NCBI GenBank assembly: GCA_043739785.1
Contig: JAYUDN010000024.1
Span: forward strand, 1 to 64,000
DNA length: 64,000 nucleotides
Reading direction: 5' to 3'
Source of the DNA: JAYUDN01 sp043739785
GTDB lineage: Bacteria > Patescibacteriota > Gracilibacteria > BD1-5 > UBA2023
Below, one piece after another: positions 18,374 through 28,600 of the stretch. A program made the position numbers and the translations under genes. The notes under the pieces are model-generated. The model had not been told where the DNA came from, ran no database searches, and worked only from the letters and a program-made list of their open reading frames with translations. Numbering within the stretch: position 1 is the first letter of the stretch; each line of letters begins with the position of its first letter.

Positions 18374-19777
18374 ATGTCAAAGCAACACACCGGAAGTATC
18401 AAGAAAGTGATCGGAGTCGTCATCGATGTCGAGTTTACTGATGGATATATCCCACAGATCTACGAAGCCCTCGAAGTTCATGGAGCTCCTATCAAGCTCA
18501 CGCTTGAGGTCCAGCAACAGCTCGGAGACAACATCGTCCGTACGATCGCCATGAATCCAGTCGATGGAGTGAAGCGTGGACTCTCAGTCACGGCTACATG
18601 AGCGCCTATTTCTGTCCCAGTGGGACCAGGAGTCCTTGGTCGCATGTTCAATGTTCTCGGGGATCCTATCGATGATCAGGAAGCTCCTGTCGTCACTCAG
18701 CGAGACCCGATTCACCGCGCGTCTCCGTCATTCGAAGAGCTCTCGACAAAGAGCGAACTCTTCGAAACCGGTATCAAAGTCATCGATCTTATCGCCCCGA
18801 TGCTGAAGGGTGGAAAGGTAGGACTTTTCGGAGGAGCAGGAGTCGGGAAGACTGTCATCATGCAAGAACTCATCCACAATATCGCGAGTGGTCATGGAGG
18901 ATATTCGGTAGTGGCAGGAGTCGGAGAGCGAACTCGAGAGGGAAATGATCTCTACCATGAAATGAAAGACTCAGGAGTCATCGATAAGACCGCTATGGTC
19001 TTTGGACAGATGAATGAAGCACCAGGACCTCGAGCTCGTGTGGCTCTCACTGGACTTACTATGGCTGAGTATTTTCGAGATGTAGAGAAACGAGATGTTC
19101 TCCTCTTCGTAGATAATATCTTCCGATTTACGCAGGCAGGTTCAGAAATTTCTGCCCTCCTCGGTCGTATACCCTCTGCGGTAGGATATCAGCCAACACT
19201 CGCCACTGATATGGGAACGCTTCAGGAGCGAATCGCTTCGACCAAAAATGGTTCCATCACCTCCGTACAAGCCGTCTATGTTCCAGCGGATGATCTCACG
19301 GATCCAGCCCCAGCGAATACCTTTGCTCATCTTGACTCGACCGTGACCCTTTCTCGTCCGATTTCCGAGCTCGGTATCTATCCAGCCGTGGATCCACTCG
19401 ACTCGACTTCGACCGTCCTCACGCCAAAAATCGTCGGTGAAGAGCACTATAGTGTCGCTCGAAACTGTCAAAAGATCCTCCAGCGTTATAAAGAGCTCCA
19501 GGATATCATCGCTATCCTCGGTATGGATGAGCTTTCTGAAGAGGATAAGCTCACGGTATCTCGAGCTCGAAAGATCCAGCGATTTTTCTCACAGCCATTC
19601 TTTGTGGCGGAACAATTTACCGGAACACCAGGAGTCTATGCGAAACTCTCTGATACGATTCGAGGATTCAAGGCGATTATCGATGGAGAGCTTGATATGA
19701 TTCCAGAACGATTTTTTATGTACAAGGGAAACATAGATGACGTACGAGCGGCATTTGAGAAAGAAAGTGGAAAGTAA
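18374..19777 (+). CDS. atpD: ATP synthase F1 subunit beta
   Basis: 467 aa, the catalytic subunit. Walker A GGAGVGKT, GERTREGNDLY, the Walker B region LLFVDNIFRFTQAGSEISALLGR and the C-terminal DELSEED are all present. The UGA at 18599 codes for the Gly in ATGAPISVPVG, the conserved TGxPI motif, so translation as stop would cut after 75 residues. It is separated from atpG by about 4.4 kb and has its own promoter. Confidence 0.98.
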
Positions 19778-19810
19778 AAAATAGATTTTGTAATTCGTTA
19801 CTAGACTCGT

Positions 19811-20269
19811 ATGCAACTCAATATTATCTCCCAGACGGGCATCGTTCTCGAACTTCCATCATTCACTTCGGTGAGCCTGATGACGGAGTCTGGGATGGTG
19901 ACAATTCTCCCTCATCACGAGCCACTCCTCTCTGCCCTTAAGCCGGGGATTATGAATGTAGAATATGAGGAAGGTGCAAAATCTCATGCCAAGGCCTACG
20001 TCACGAGTGGTGGCGTTCTCAATGTCAGTACCAACGAAGTGACGATTATCTCTGATATGGTCGATGCAGATGATGATCTCTCGGATATGGAGTATATCAA
20101 GTCCCAAAAAGAAGAATCTCAGCGTCTTGTGGATATGTATAAAGCGGAAAATAGTGAAACCATCGACCCAGAACGACTCATCGCGATCGAGAAAGATCTG
20201 ATGCGTTATAGCCTCATGCACGAACTCGGGAAAAAATATCGTGAATCAGGCTCTGGAAGCAGAGGATAG
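19811..20269 (+). CDS. atpC: ATP synthase F1 subunit epsilon
   Basis: 152 aa. An N-terminal beta-sandwich (MQLNIISQTGIVLELPSFTSVSL, GMVTILPHHEPLLSALKPG, AYVTSGGVLNVSTNEVTIISD) matches epsilon, which couples and inhibits rotation. The C-terminal helical part is present but diverged. Follows atpD by 33 bp and precedes a terminator. No UGA codons. Confidence 0.92.
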   Translation: MQLNIISQTGIVLELPSFTSVSLMTESGMVTILPHHEPLLSALKPGIMNVEYEEGAKSHAKAYVTSGGVLNVSTNEVTIISDMVDADDDLSDMEYIKSQKEESQRLVDMYKAENSETIDPERLIAIEKDLMRYSLMHELGKKYRESGSGSRG

Positions 20270-20287
20270 TATGAAATGAATATATTA

Positions 20288-20314
20288 AAACCAGTCAAAG
20301 AGACTGGTTTTTTT
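20288..20314 (+). terminator. Terminator after atpC
   Basis: Nine-bp stem AAACCAGTC/GACTGGTTT, loop AAAGA, then T-run. Confidence 0.92.
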
Positions 20315-20386
20315 AGTTTGGGTTTAACTATAGGAAGTGGTGTTCTGATAAATGACTTTCAGGAAGGATAAACTGAAAATTTTCAG

Positions 20387-21874
20387 CTAGTTTACTTGCT
20401 CAATATTTTCTACGAGAAGCGCATTCCCATCTGAAATAATGGTCATAGTATATTCTCAATAATCTCGAGTCAATCATTTGGGAACACCTGCAGTAGCAAC
20501 TCATCCAGTCTCATAGAGGAGTGACGTAATCAGATGATCTTCATCTATTCCACTATCTCATGTAGTTCATGTGAACTTCATCTGATCCAGAGGGACTCTT
20601 GGGTTTGGATATGTCATGTTACTTTGGTGGATAATCTTCATAATCTCACCATCATGTTTTCATTCTATATAATCTCAGTCGACTATAACCCGTACCCTTT
20701 CACCACTCGAATCTGTGATGCCCCGGATAAGCATTCTTTTTGCTCTCTCATTTTGTGCGAGTGAAAAATTAGCTTGAAAGAAAGGAGAGTATTGACGTAC
20801 TTGGTATATGCGAGGATTTCTTTGTTTATCAAATCCGAATTCCATATGAAAAGAGTAATCTTTTCAAAAAATATTCTTCTCTCTTACTTTTTTATAGAGC
20901 TGGATTATTTGATCCAGTCATCTCGCTTTATATCACTCAGAGAATGCTCCATTTTTTGATATAGAAGATACTTCTCATGTATTGGTATCTATAACTATAG
21001 TTTCGGCGTAATTTCCCAAAGGTAAGTCATATCATTGTTTTCTTAGTTTCTCACTTTCGTCAGAGGGAATCGAGTAACTTATGATAAAAACTCAAGGTTT
21101 ATGAGGACTTTCAAATACTCATCCTGTTGGAAGTCAAGAGGGTAAATCCTTAGGCTGGATGTAGACTCCTGTTTCTTTTGGTGGACGTATGTTTCTATGT
21201 TCTTTATGTCCTGCCGAGTTAAGGATTTTCTGCCTCATAGAAGAGACTATCCTTACATGCTGGGGTTGTCAGTTCCCGAGCATCTTCAAGATTTCATTTT
21301 CATAGTCGACAGATCTATCTCATGATTTGAGTTTACCAAGAATTTCTCTATATATATCATCCGCGGTAGGTTCATCAGTGTACTCTATCTCGTTATCCGC
21401 ACCCATCTTCATACGTGGATGTGAAGATGGATAATAGTATTCCCATTCATTTCTCGGTTTATTGCTACCCCAAACCCACTTTGGTTCTTCATTGTTTTTT
21501 TGAAAGTAGGCAAGTGCTCGATATATCTGATGAAGTTCTTGCTCACGCCAATCAAGATCATAGTAATTTTTATCAGGTATCTTATCTGTTGAGTCAAGGG
21601 TAGGAAGTATGCCGATATAACCACGATGATCATCTGGATGGCTAGAACGGTAGAGAAGTGGCATATCTGTCCATCAATTAGGAAGATCAGGGAGTGTATC
21701 TCTCTGTAGTTGTTCACTTGATATGTAATATCAATCATGTATATAGGGGGCAAGATCGGGAAAAGTCCTCAGGAACTCAAGAATCCCCCCCTTCGATCCG
21801 AGTCGTTCAGTAAATTCTTTTATCCTGGGAGCGAGAGCGTCTCGGTGGTGTTCTCAGAAATGAAGGATTGCCAT
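20387..21874 (-). CDS. Unknown 495-aa protein, weak resemblance to PEP-synthase ATP-binding domains
   Basis: Open for 495 codons only with UGA as Gly (over twenty UGA). No sure family. The middle shows TGVYIQPKDLPSGLPTGGVFESPHKPGVFIISYS and later FHMEFGFDKQRNPRIYQVRQYSPF, which is reminiscent of the loop and the DxEWxxD...YxxQxR end of the nucleotide-binding part of PEP synthase and PPDK-like enzymes. The N-terminal third is acidic with many Asp, Glu, Tyr and Pro. It converges on atpC and diverges from the malic enzyme gene. Its UGA richness points to low expression or recent origin. Confidence 0.55.
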
Positions 21875-22074
21875 ATTTTAGAAATTATTTATCCCTTCAG
21901 AGTATCGAGAGGTGTGGATATGTCAAACTTATTTTATAAAAATATGAATAGTCAATTCTCTATATGAGATTCATTCTCATTTATCTTGCTTTTTTCCGAA
22001 TCATTCATAAACTCAATGAGTCCAAAACAGAATGTAATACATTCAAATCTTTCAAAAATCTAACCCCCCTCACT

Positions 22075-23214
22075 ATGGCTGAAGATATCTACCAGAAATC
22101 CCTCGAACTTCATAAGAAGTATCATGGAAAACTTCGCATGGAGGCAATCGTTCATATAGAAAACCGCGATGATCTCTCATGGGCGTATTCTCCAGGAGTT
22201 GCGGAACCCTGCCGTGAGATTGCGAAGGACCCTGCGAAGCTCTATGACTACACACTGAAATCTCGCACGGTGGCGGTTATCTCAGATGGTTCAGCTATCC
22301 TCGGACTCGGAAACCTCGGTCATAAGGCGAGTATGCCCGTGATGGAAGGAAAGTGCGTCCTCTTCAAGGAGTTTGCGTGAGTTGATGCTTTTCCGATTAT
22401 CATCGGGACGCAAGATGTGGAGGAGTTTATCACGACGGTCAAAAATATTGCCGATGGATTCTGAGGGATCAATCTCGAGGATATCTCGGCTCCACGATGT
22501 TTCGAGATCGAAGACAGACTCAAGGCCGAACTCGATATCCCAGTGATGCATGATGATCAGCACGGTACGGCCATCGTCGTCCTCGCTGGACTCATCAATG
22601 CGCTCAAGGTAACCAGTAAAAAGAAAGAAGATATCAGGGTCGTTCTCAACGGAGCTGGTGCTGCAGGGGTCGCTATATGCAAACTTTTGCATCTCTATGG
22701 GGTTCAACACTTTATCGCTTGTGATAGCAAGGGAATCATCTATAAGGGACGAGAAAATCTCGATATTTCGAAACAGAAACTCCTCGAATTCACGAATCTC
22801 GATTGAAAGACTGGGGCCCTCTCAGATGCTATCGCAGGCGCTGATGTTTTCATCGGGGTTTCCGTTGCCTGAGCTCTTACGGAAGAAATGGCTCGTACGA
22901 TGGCTCCTGACGCGATCGTATTTGCTATGGCGAACCCTACTCCAGAAATTATGCCAGATGTCGCAAAAAGAGCCGGAATTCGCATTATCGGAACCGGTCG
23001 AAGCGACTATCCGAATCAGGTCAATAACTCACTCGTATTCCCTGGGATATTTAAGGGAGTGCTCAAGTATGGGAAGAAGAAAATCACTGATGAGATGAAA
23101 ATCCGCGCGGCCGAAGCCCTCGCGAGCTATGTCAAAAATCCATCAGAAGATATGGTTATTCCCGGACCATTTGATCCAGGGATAGCGGATATAGTAGCTG
23201 AGGCAATGAAATAA
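22075..23214 (+). CDS. NAD(P)-dependent malic enzyme
   Basis: 379 aa. Oxidatively decarboxylates malate to pyruvate. The catalytic region SWAYSPGVAEPCREI, the metal-binding FEIEDRLKAELDIPVMHDDQHGTA and the dinucleotide fold VVLNGAGAAGVAICKLL are clear. Four UGA codons encode Gly (FAGVDAFP, GFGGINLED, LDGKTGALS, VAGALTEEMA). The start at 22075 gives MAEDIYQKSLELHKKYHGKL, typical for the short bacterial form without the C-terminal PTA domain. Provides pyruvate and reducing power in a metabolism that looks reduced. Confidence 0.95.
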
Positions 23215-23216
23215 TA

Positions 23217-24020
23217 TTATTTATTAACTAATTTTCTCATAGGGAATTTAGAACCTAAAATTTCACATCGAAAAATAGGAGTACCTTCAGAGTTTCTACA
23301 TATATACTGGGCACGTAAATTGTTCCTTTCAATCTCAATTACAGTTCAAGTGATGCTGATTGTGTTTCATGCCTGAAATCAATTTGAGTTTAGTCTTAGG
23401 GACGCAGATCATCAATAAAGCATTGTGTAGGAAACATTTCTTTTACCGTAGGCATTAGCTATCATTTGAGCGCAACTTTCTTCCACTATTGAATCAGGTA
23501 TTCACTCAGGACATATAGTAATGAATTCTTGAGGGATATCCCAATATCACCAGAAAGTGTCACCAATATTTATAGATGAATGATCTTCATGAAATCAAGA
23601 ATTTGTCACAAATTGGAACTGTTTTCAATGCGGTAAAGAGTGTGAATTTTGTTGGTTTACTATACCCTGAACAGTAGAGGCAATCTCTTGGTGGATATGT
23701 CCAAAATAAGAAATATCGGTACTTGATATAACTTTTTTCCCACCCATTAGTAGGAAAATGGTATCCTCATCAGTTTGGAATTCCAGGTCAGCATCTGCAG
23801 GGACCTTTCAGAGAAATACTACATCTTTTCCGAAAAAATTTGTTCTATTTCCGAAAAGTAAAAGAAGTTCTTTCAAAAATACTCAGGGCACTATTCAAAA
23901 GTGAAGCTTCATTATGTCACTATCAGACCTTACTCTTGCTGTTTTTTTGGTCCAGTTAATCTCGAATATGTCTTCTAAGAAAATATTCGCCTGTTCAGTC
24001 GAAGATTGAGTATTCACCAT
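23217..24020 (-). CDS. Double-hotdog, FabZ/FabA-like protein
   Basis: 267 aa with UGA as Gly (about a dozen). Two hotdog-like halves can be seen. In the first, LHFGIVPGVFLKELLLLFG precedes strands VVFLGKVPADADLEF. In the second, GIPDSIVEESCAQMIANAYG resembles the PGxxxxExxAQ helix of FabZ and is followed by GNTISITGTVIEIERNNLRAQYICRNSEGTPIFRCEILG. The catalytic His of FabZ is not evident at the expected site. A role in acyl chain processing is possible but not shown. It converges on the malic enzyme gene with two bases between stops. Confidence 0.55.
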
Positions 24021-24110
24021 ATTGAAAATTACTAATGATGAACAGTATATTTTTTTTATATATTTTGCAACAAATTATAAAAAAATCTACTTTCCAAATC
24101 GTACCATATA

Positions 24111-25034
24111 TTATTTTTTCTTTGGTTCATTTTCTATTCGGAGGATTTCGAGGATTCCGAGGATACAGATCATGATAAACCCATAGCGGTAACCGTGGTG
24201 GGATACCATAAAGTCGGTGATTCTTCCTCAGAAATTCACTATGAGAATGAGGAGCATAAAAATAGTGACCATGAGGTATTTTCCATTTGATTTCGCCCAA
24301 TCAGCAAATGCGGAGTGATTAGGAGTTAGGTATTTGGTCTGGAGAATAGCGAAGCCACTTACGACGGCAATCAGGAGCATCGTAAATATACTGGATTCCG
24401 GGATACCATAGACCATATCAGTGGTGATAACTTTTCCGAGTCATTTTTCGAGCATCTCAAGGGCTGTAAAGAGGATAACAAAGAGTCCCACCCATTGAAT
24501 GGATGGATACTTTTCGAGGAGTTTGGCGATATAGTTTGAAGCCACTACCATCAGGAGAATGGAGACAATCAAACCAATCATCAGGTTCACGATGTTTCCA
24601 TGACTCGCTCCAGCAACCGCGAGTACATTATCGAGGGACATTGCCACATCGGCGATGATAATCGTCTGGATGGCTGCACGAAAGGTAGTGGCATTACTTC
24701 ATTCAGCATGCTCACTATGCTCACTTCCTCGAATCTCACGATAGAACTTCCAGACGACGTAGAGAAGGAGTATAGCTCCGAGGAATTCGAGTCCAGGAAT
24801 TTTGAGAAGAAAAACAACTCCGAGCGAAAAAATAATTCGTAGAATAGTGGCTCATGCAACTCACCAGAGAATAGCCTTCTTTCGAATGGCGATCGGGAGT
24901 TTTTGGGTCGCCATACCTATAAGGATAGCATTGTCTCCACTCATGACGAGGTCGATGAGGATAATATTGAGCAGAGCGAAGGCGCCAGCAGTGGTAAAAA
25001 GATGAAGAAAATCAGAAGAGAGGGAATCGAACAT
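24111..25034 (-). CDS. TerC/YjbE family integral membrane protein
   Basis: 307 aa. Hydrophobic throughout, with the paired Asp motifs of the family: IDLVMSGDNAILIGMA early and ADVAMSLDNVLAVAGASHGN in the second half. Seven to nine membrane segments. Members are implicated in manganese export or metal-linked protein secretion. Several UGA codons encode glycines in membrane segments. No yybP-ykoY-type leader was recognised upstream; a plain promoter is found instead. Confidence 0.85.
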
Positions 25035-25095
25035 GGAGAATATGTTATGAGGTATAAAATGCTTATTTTGATATATAACCCTTTTGGCGTGATGT

Positions 25096-25122
25096 ATTGT
25101 ACCAAAAGGACGAAAAATGCAA
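25096..25122 (-). promoter_or_regulatory. Promoter of the TerC gene
   Basis: Read on the minus strand: TTGCAT, 15 bp, TACAAT, about 60 nt upstream of the TerC start. Confidence 0.6.
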
Positions 25123-25127
25123 TAATT

Positions 25128-25157
25128 TTGACACGAAGGGGGAAAGTATGGTATTAT
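25128..25157 (+). promoter_or_regulatory. Divergent promoter of the gene at 25191
   Basis: TTGACA, 18 bp, TATTAT, on the plus strand and back to back with the TerC promoter. Confidence 0.5.
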
Positions 25158-25190
25158 AATACGGAAATAAATGGATAACTCATAATTATT

Positions 25191-25877
25191 ATGAATCGTC
25201 GACCTGAAAATCAAGAAAACCGTAGCGTTATTCCGGAGTTTGACTGAAAAAAAGCTTCTGATCTTTTTGATTTTTCGTGATCAACTATGGATTCACTTGA
25301 CTCGGATACAAAGAAGAATAATTCACCAAATATCCAAAAAGAAGAAGAAGGACTTGCTGTCATCAAACCTGAACTTCGAAAACTCTCCAACATGCGAGAT
25401 GCGCAAGGGAAGATGACACCAGAGAGTATTGATCATGCATTTTTTGCGTATTCGAGTCAGGAAATGGGTAAAATTTCCGATGGAAACCCTGAGAAAAAAG
25501 CTCTTGAAAGTGCTCGACGAGACCTGCTTATCGAAATGCAAGGCATCAAAGATCCCCGAGAAAAGCTCAAAGCTATAAGTGCTTTGACGAAAGAAGTAGT
25601 TTCATTAACTGGTACAGTGTCTGGAGCTTCAGACAAGGGGAATAAAGATATGAGGCAAATGAATGATTCTCAAAATCAGCAAGGTGACCTCTATGATCGA
25701 ATGAAGACATTCAAGGATATGCTTCAGAAAAGTGAAGAGCAAAGAAAATTAAAAACTCAAATCCAACTCGGTACAGCTCGTGGGAACTGAGATAAATCAA
25801 TGTGAATACTCAATCCTATTCAAAATAAATCATCTTCAAATGCCTTGGAAGAAGGTTTGCGTGTGACTTTCCCTTAA
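25191..25877 (+). CDS. Unknown hydrophilic protein
   Basis: 228 aa with UGA as Gly. Starts MNRRPENQENRSVIPEFDGKKASDLFDFSGS. Highly charged, rich in Lys, Glu, Ser and Gln, with helix-forming stretches (LESARRDLLIEMQGIKDPREKLKAISALTKEVVSLTG, YDRMKTFKDMLQKSEEQRKLKTQ) and a low-complexity NDSQNQQGD. No signal peptide or membrane segment. No family recognised. It converges on moxR with 9 bp between stops. Confidence 0.65.
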
Positions 25878-25886
25878 GGTTTTGAT

Positions 25887-26888
25887 TTAGGGTACAACGG
25901 TATTTTCGAGAATATACGTGATAATCGCATCTGGCTTCACGCCTGAGCCGATCGCTTCATACGAGAGTCCGATGCGGTGTCTGAGGACATCGTGGGCGAG
26001 GTACTTGATATCTTCTGGGAGGACAAAGTCTCGTCACTCGATCACAGCTCGAACTCGAGCGAGTCGGATAAGGGCCAGTCCTGCTCGAGTCGAAGCTCCA
26101 TATTCGAGAAGCGCTGCAATTGGCTCATATCATTTCCGCGGGGTTCGAGTGGCCTCCAGGATACTCAGGATATAGGTATAGATCTTCTCATCGATTCGGA
26201 CGGAGGACATTATTTCTTCACGAATCGAGAGGATATTGAGAGAGTTTTCAGTTTTCAGTTTTCTGCTTGGAGTTGTTTTTGATTCGGTTTCCAAAGAAAG
26301 TCGTGCTATTTTACTCTGTGACTCAAGTATAACTTTTTCATCCGCACTTTTTGGATAGTCGAGGATGAGTTTCATCATGAATCGATCTAGCTCAGCTTCT
26401 GGAAGGGGATAGGTACCCGCTTGTTCGATAGGATTTTGAGTGGCGAAGACGATAAAAGGAGTAGGAAGAGGAAAGGTGGTTTCACCGATGGTAACCGTTC
26501 CTTCTTCCATGGCTTCAAGAAGTGCGGATTGCACTTTCGGTGGAGTACGATTGATCTCATCAGCGAGGAGGATATTAGCAAAAATAGGCCCCTTCCGAAC
26601 GGTAAATTCCGATTTCTGTGGTCGGTAGATTTCACTTCATGTAAGGTCTGAGGGGAGGAGATCCGGGGTAAAGGATATCCGCTGAAAATGGAGGCCGAGA
26701 ATATCGGCAATCACTCGGACGGTCAGGGTTTTCCCGAGTCCAGGAACTCACTCGATCAGGACATGCCCCGAGGCGCAGATAGTCATCAGGAGCTTATCGA
26801 CGAGAACATCCTGGCCGATAATATGCATCGTGATGGATTTTTTCAATTCTAAAATCTGGGACTGAATCTGAGAAAGCACTGGATACAT
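25887..26888 (-). CDS. MoxR-family AAA+ ATPase
   Basis: 333 aa. Walker A GVPGLGKT near residue 50, Walker B LLADEIN, sensor 1 FATQNP, and ELDRFMM follow family order. The C-terminal lid RAGLALIRLARVRAVIEGRDFVLPEDI is typical. MoxR proteins act as chaperones with VWA proteins; a VWA pair is present far away at 54.7-56.3 kb. Between the ATPase core and the lid is a Lys/Thr/Ser insert (SLETESKTTPSRKLKTENSLN) encoded by a GTTTTCA micro-repeat at 26243-26264. Upstream of the ATG (26889-26925) is a G-poor ATAACTTATAACTC tract. Confidence 0.93.
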
Positions 26889-27094
26889 AGAGTAGAGTTA
26901 TGAGTTATAAGTTATACGTATGAGAAAAGCAAGAATTGATAAGAAGACAATTTTTATGAAAGTTGTTATTCTCCAATCTCAAAGGGATCCCTCGGGTACT
27001 TCGGGTTGACCATATTTATAAGAGATTATATAGAATATATCACATCCTGCAAACGAGAAAGTTGGTATTTTTGACTCATTCTTTCTTATGTGGT

Positions 27095-28552
27095 ATGATA
27101 GAAAGAAATCAATCTATGCATCATTTCTTTGGAAAAAAACACATTTCGGTTAGGTGGAAGGAGAATGAGGATTGAAGTGTGGTTGAAAACCATACTGGAA
27201 GCGAAATTACTCAACAAAATCTTCCTCAGCGGGTTCCTCCTACTCAAGAGGAATTGAAAATTAAGGCAGATAAATATGGAGTATGATGGCCAGAAACATC
27301 AGGAACTGAAGATGCTCAGAAAATATTGACTGGATTTGTTGATTGAGTGTCACCAAATGAGAACTTGGATTGAAAAAAGATAGCCGCTGCTCAGGCTCTC
27401 CAGCAAGCTCAAATCGCGAAAATAGAGGCTCAGATGCATATCGTCGAGACCTCGAAGCGACTCACTGATCTGGCAGTGAGACTCAAGGGAAAATTTACGG
27501 CTGTACTCTGGAAAGAGCAAGAATCTGATAAAGGCAGTCTTTCTCCAGATGGTTTAGAAAAAAAAGGAAAGGAAATGGAAATCAAGGCTCAAAATCTTAC
27601 GAATGAATATCTTACCGCAAACAAAGAGCAGTATCTAGCTTATAAGAAAGAGATAATAAATCTTCCTGAAGAAGAACAGAAAACGAAGCTAGTCGAGTTT
27701 CGAAAAAATATGTTTGAGACATTTTGTCGTGAAAAGGGATTGGAATTACCCGCAGTAGCAGTTTCTGTTTGAGAAGAAGGTGCTGATAGTCAAGGAATGG
27801 CAACTTCGAATATGACTTTTGATAGCTCCGATGATACCTTTGATGCGATGGAGCAGTATGTTCAGTCCACAGAATCCTATAAGCGTCAACACTTTGCCGA
27901 GGCAGAAGCGGATACTATTTTGAAAAAAGAGTTTCCTGAGGCAGAAAATGCACAAGATGCTGTGAAGCATGTTTTGAGTGAGGAAGGTGGAACTGAAAAA
28001 CCATTAAGTGACTATCTTTCAAAATCAGATGAACCATCCTCATACACTTCTGAAAGTAAGATAACGATCCGAAGCGGTGAAGGTTTTACTAGAATAGATG
28101 CACCCGGCTCTGAGAATGATTGGATTATATATTCGGATAATCAAGACGAAATAAAAAAAGCAGTTCGGCTCTATGCTTCATTTTCAAGACCTCCCCTCGA
28201 TACGTTTCGGCGTGACGGGTATGAGTATATGTCTGCGGTCGAGGTACGTGTTGCGAAGGAAATAAATTCGAGAGTTCCTGGAGAAGTTCCGAGTCCGGAT
28301 GATATCGCGAGGGTGATGCAATTCGTACTTCTCAAGCAAAATCCAGGCTACAGTAATGATCTTATCGGTATTACGCTGAAGGACTTGCTATCAGGTGGCA
28401 AAGGAATCGAAGAGTTTAATACCTTTCTCAAAAATCACTGAGATGTGACTAGTGGTTCTATTTTGGCTTCTGCACAAGAGCAATGACTTGTCACGGATGA
28501 TAACAATCTGAAAGTCGTGAATTTTATGAAAGCTCTTTCAGAACTCGCCTAG
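27095..28552 (+). CDS. Unknown 485-aa helical protein
   Basis: Opens with MIERNQSMHHFFGKKHISVRW and uses about nine UGA-Gly codons in the first third and a few at the end. It is mainly helical and charged (AAAQALQQAQIAKIEAQMHIVETSKRL; YLAYKKEIINLPEEEQKTKLVEF). A C-terminal globular part contains ITIRSGEGFTRIDAPGSENDWIIYSDNQDEIKKAVRLYASF. No membrane segment or known domain recognised. A second ATG at 27116 is possible. Its terminator runs directly into the tgt start codon. Confidence 0.65.
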
Positions 28553-28576
28553 ATTTTTTCTCCTTTTTCTCTATAC

Positions 28577-28600
28577 TCCGCTCATATAGCGGATTTTTTT
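28577..28600 (+). terminator. Terminator abutting the tgt start codon
   Basis: Six-bp stem TCCGCT/AGCGGA with loop CATAT, then seven T, and the next base is the A of the tgt ATG. The position means that a transcript coming from upstream would end exactly at tgt. Confidence 0.7.

Noticed and set aside
25035..25190. yybP-ykoY manganese riboswitch before terC
   Set aside because: The leader is about 60 nt and I see none of the conserved loops.
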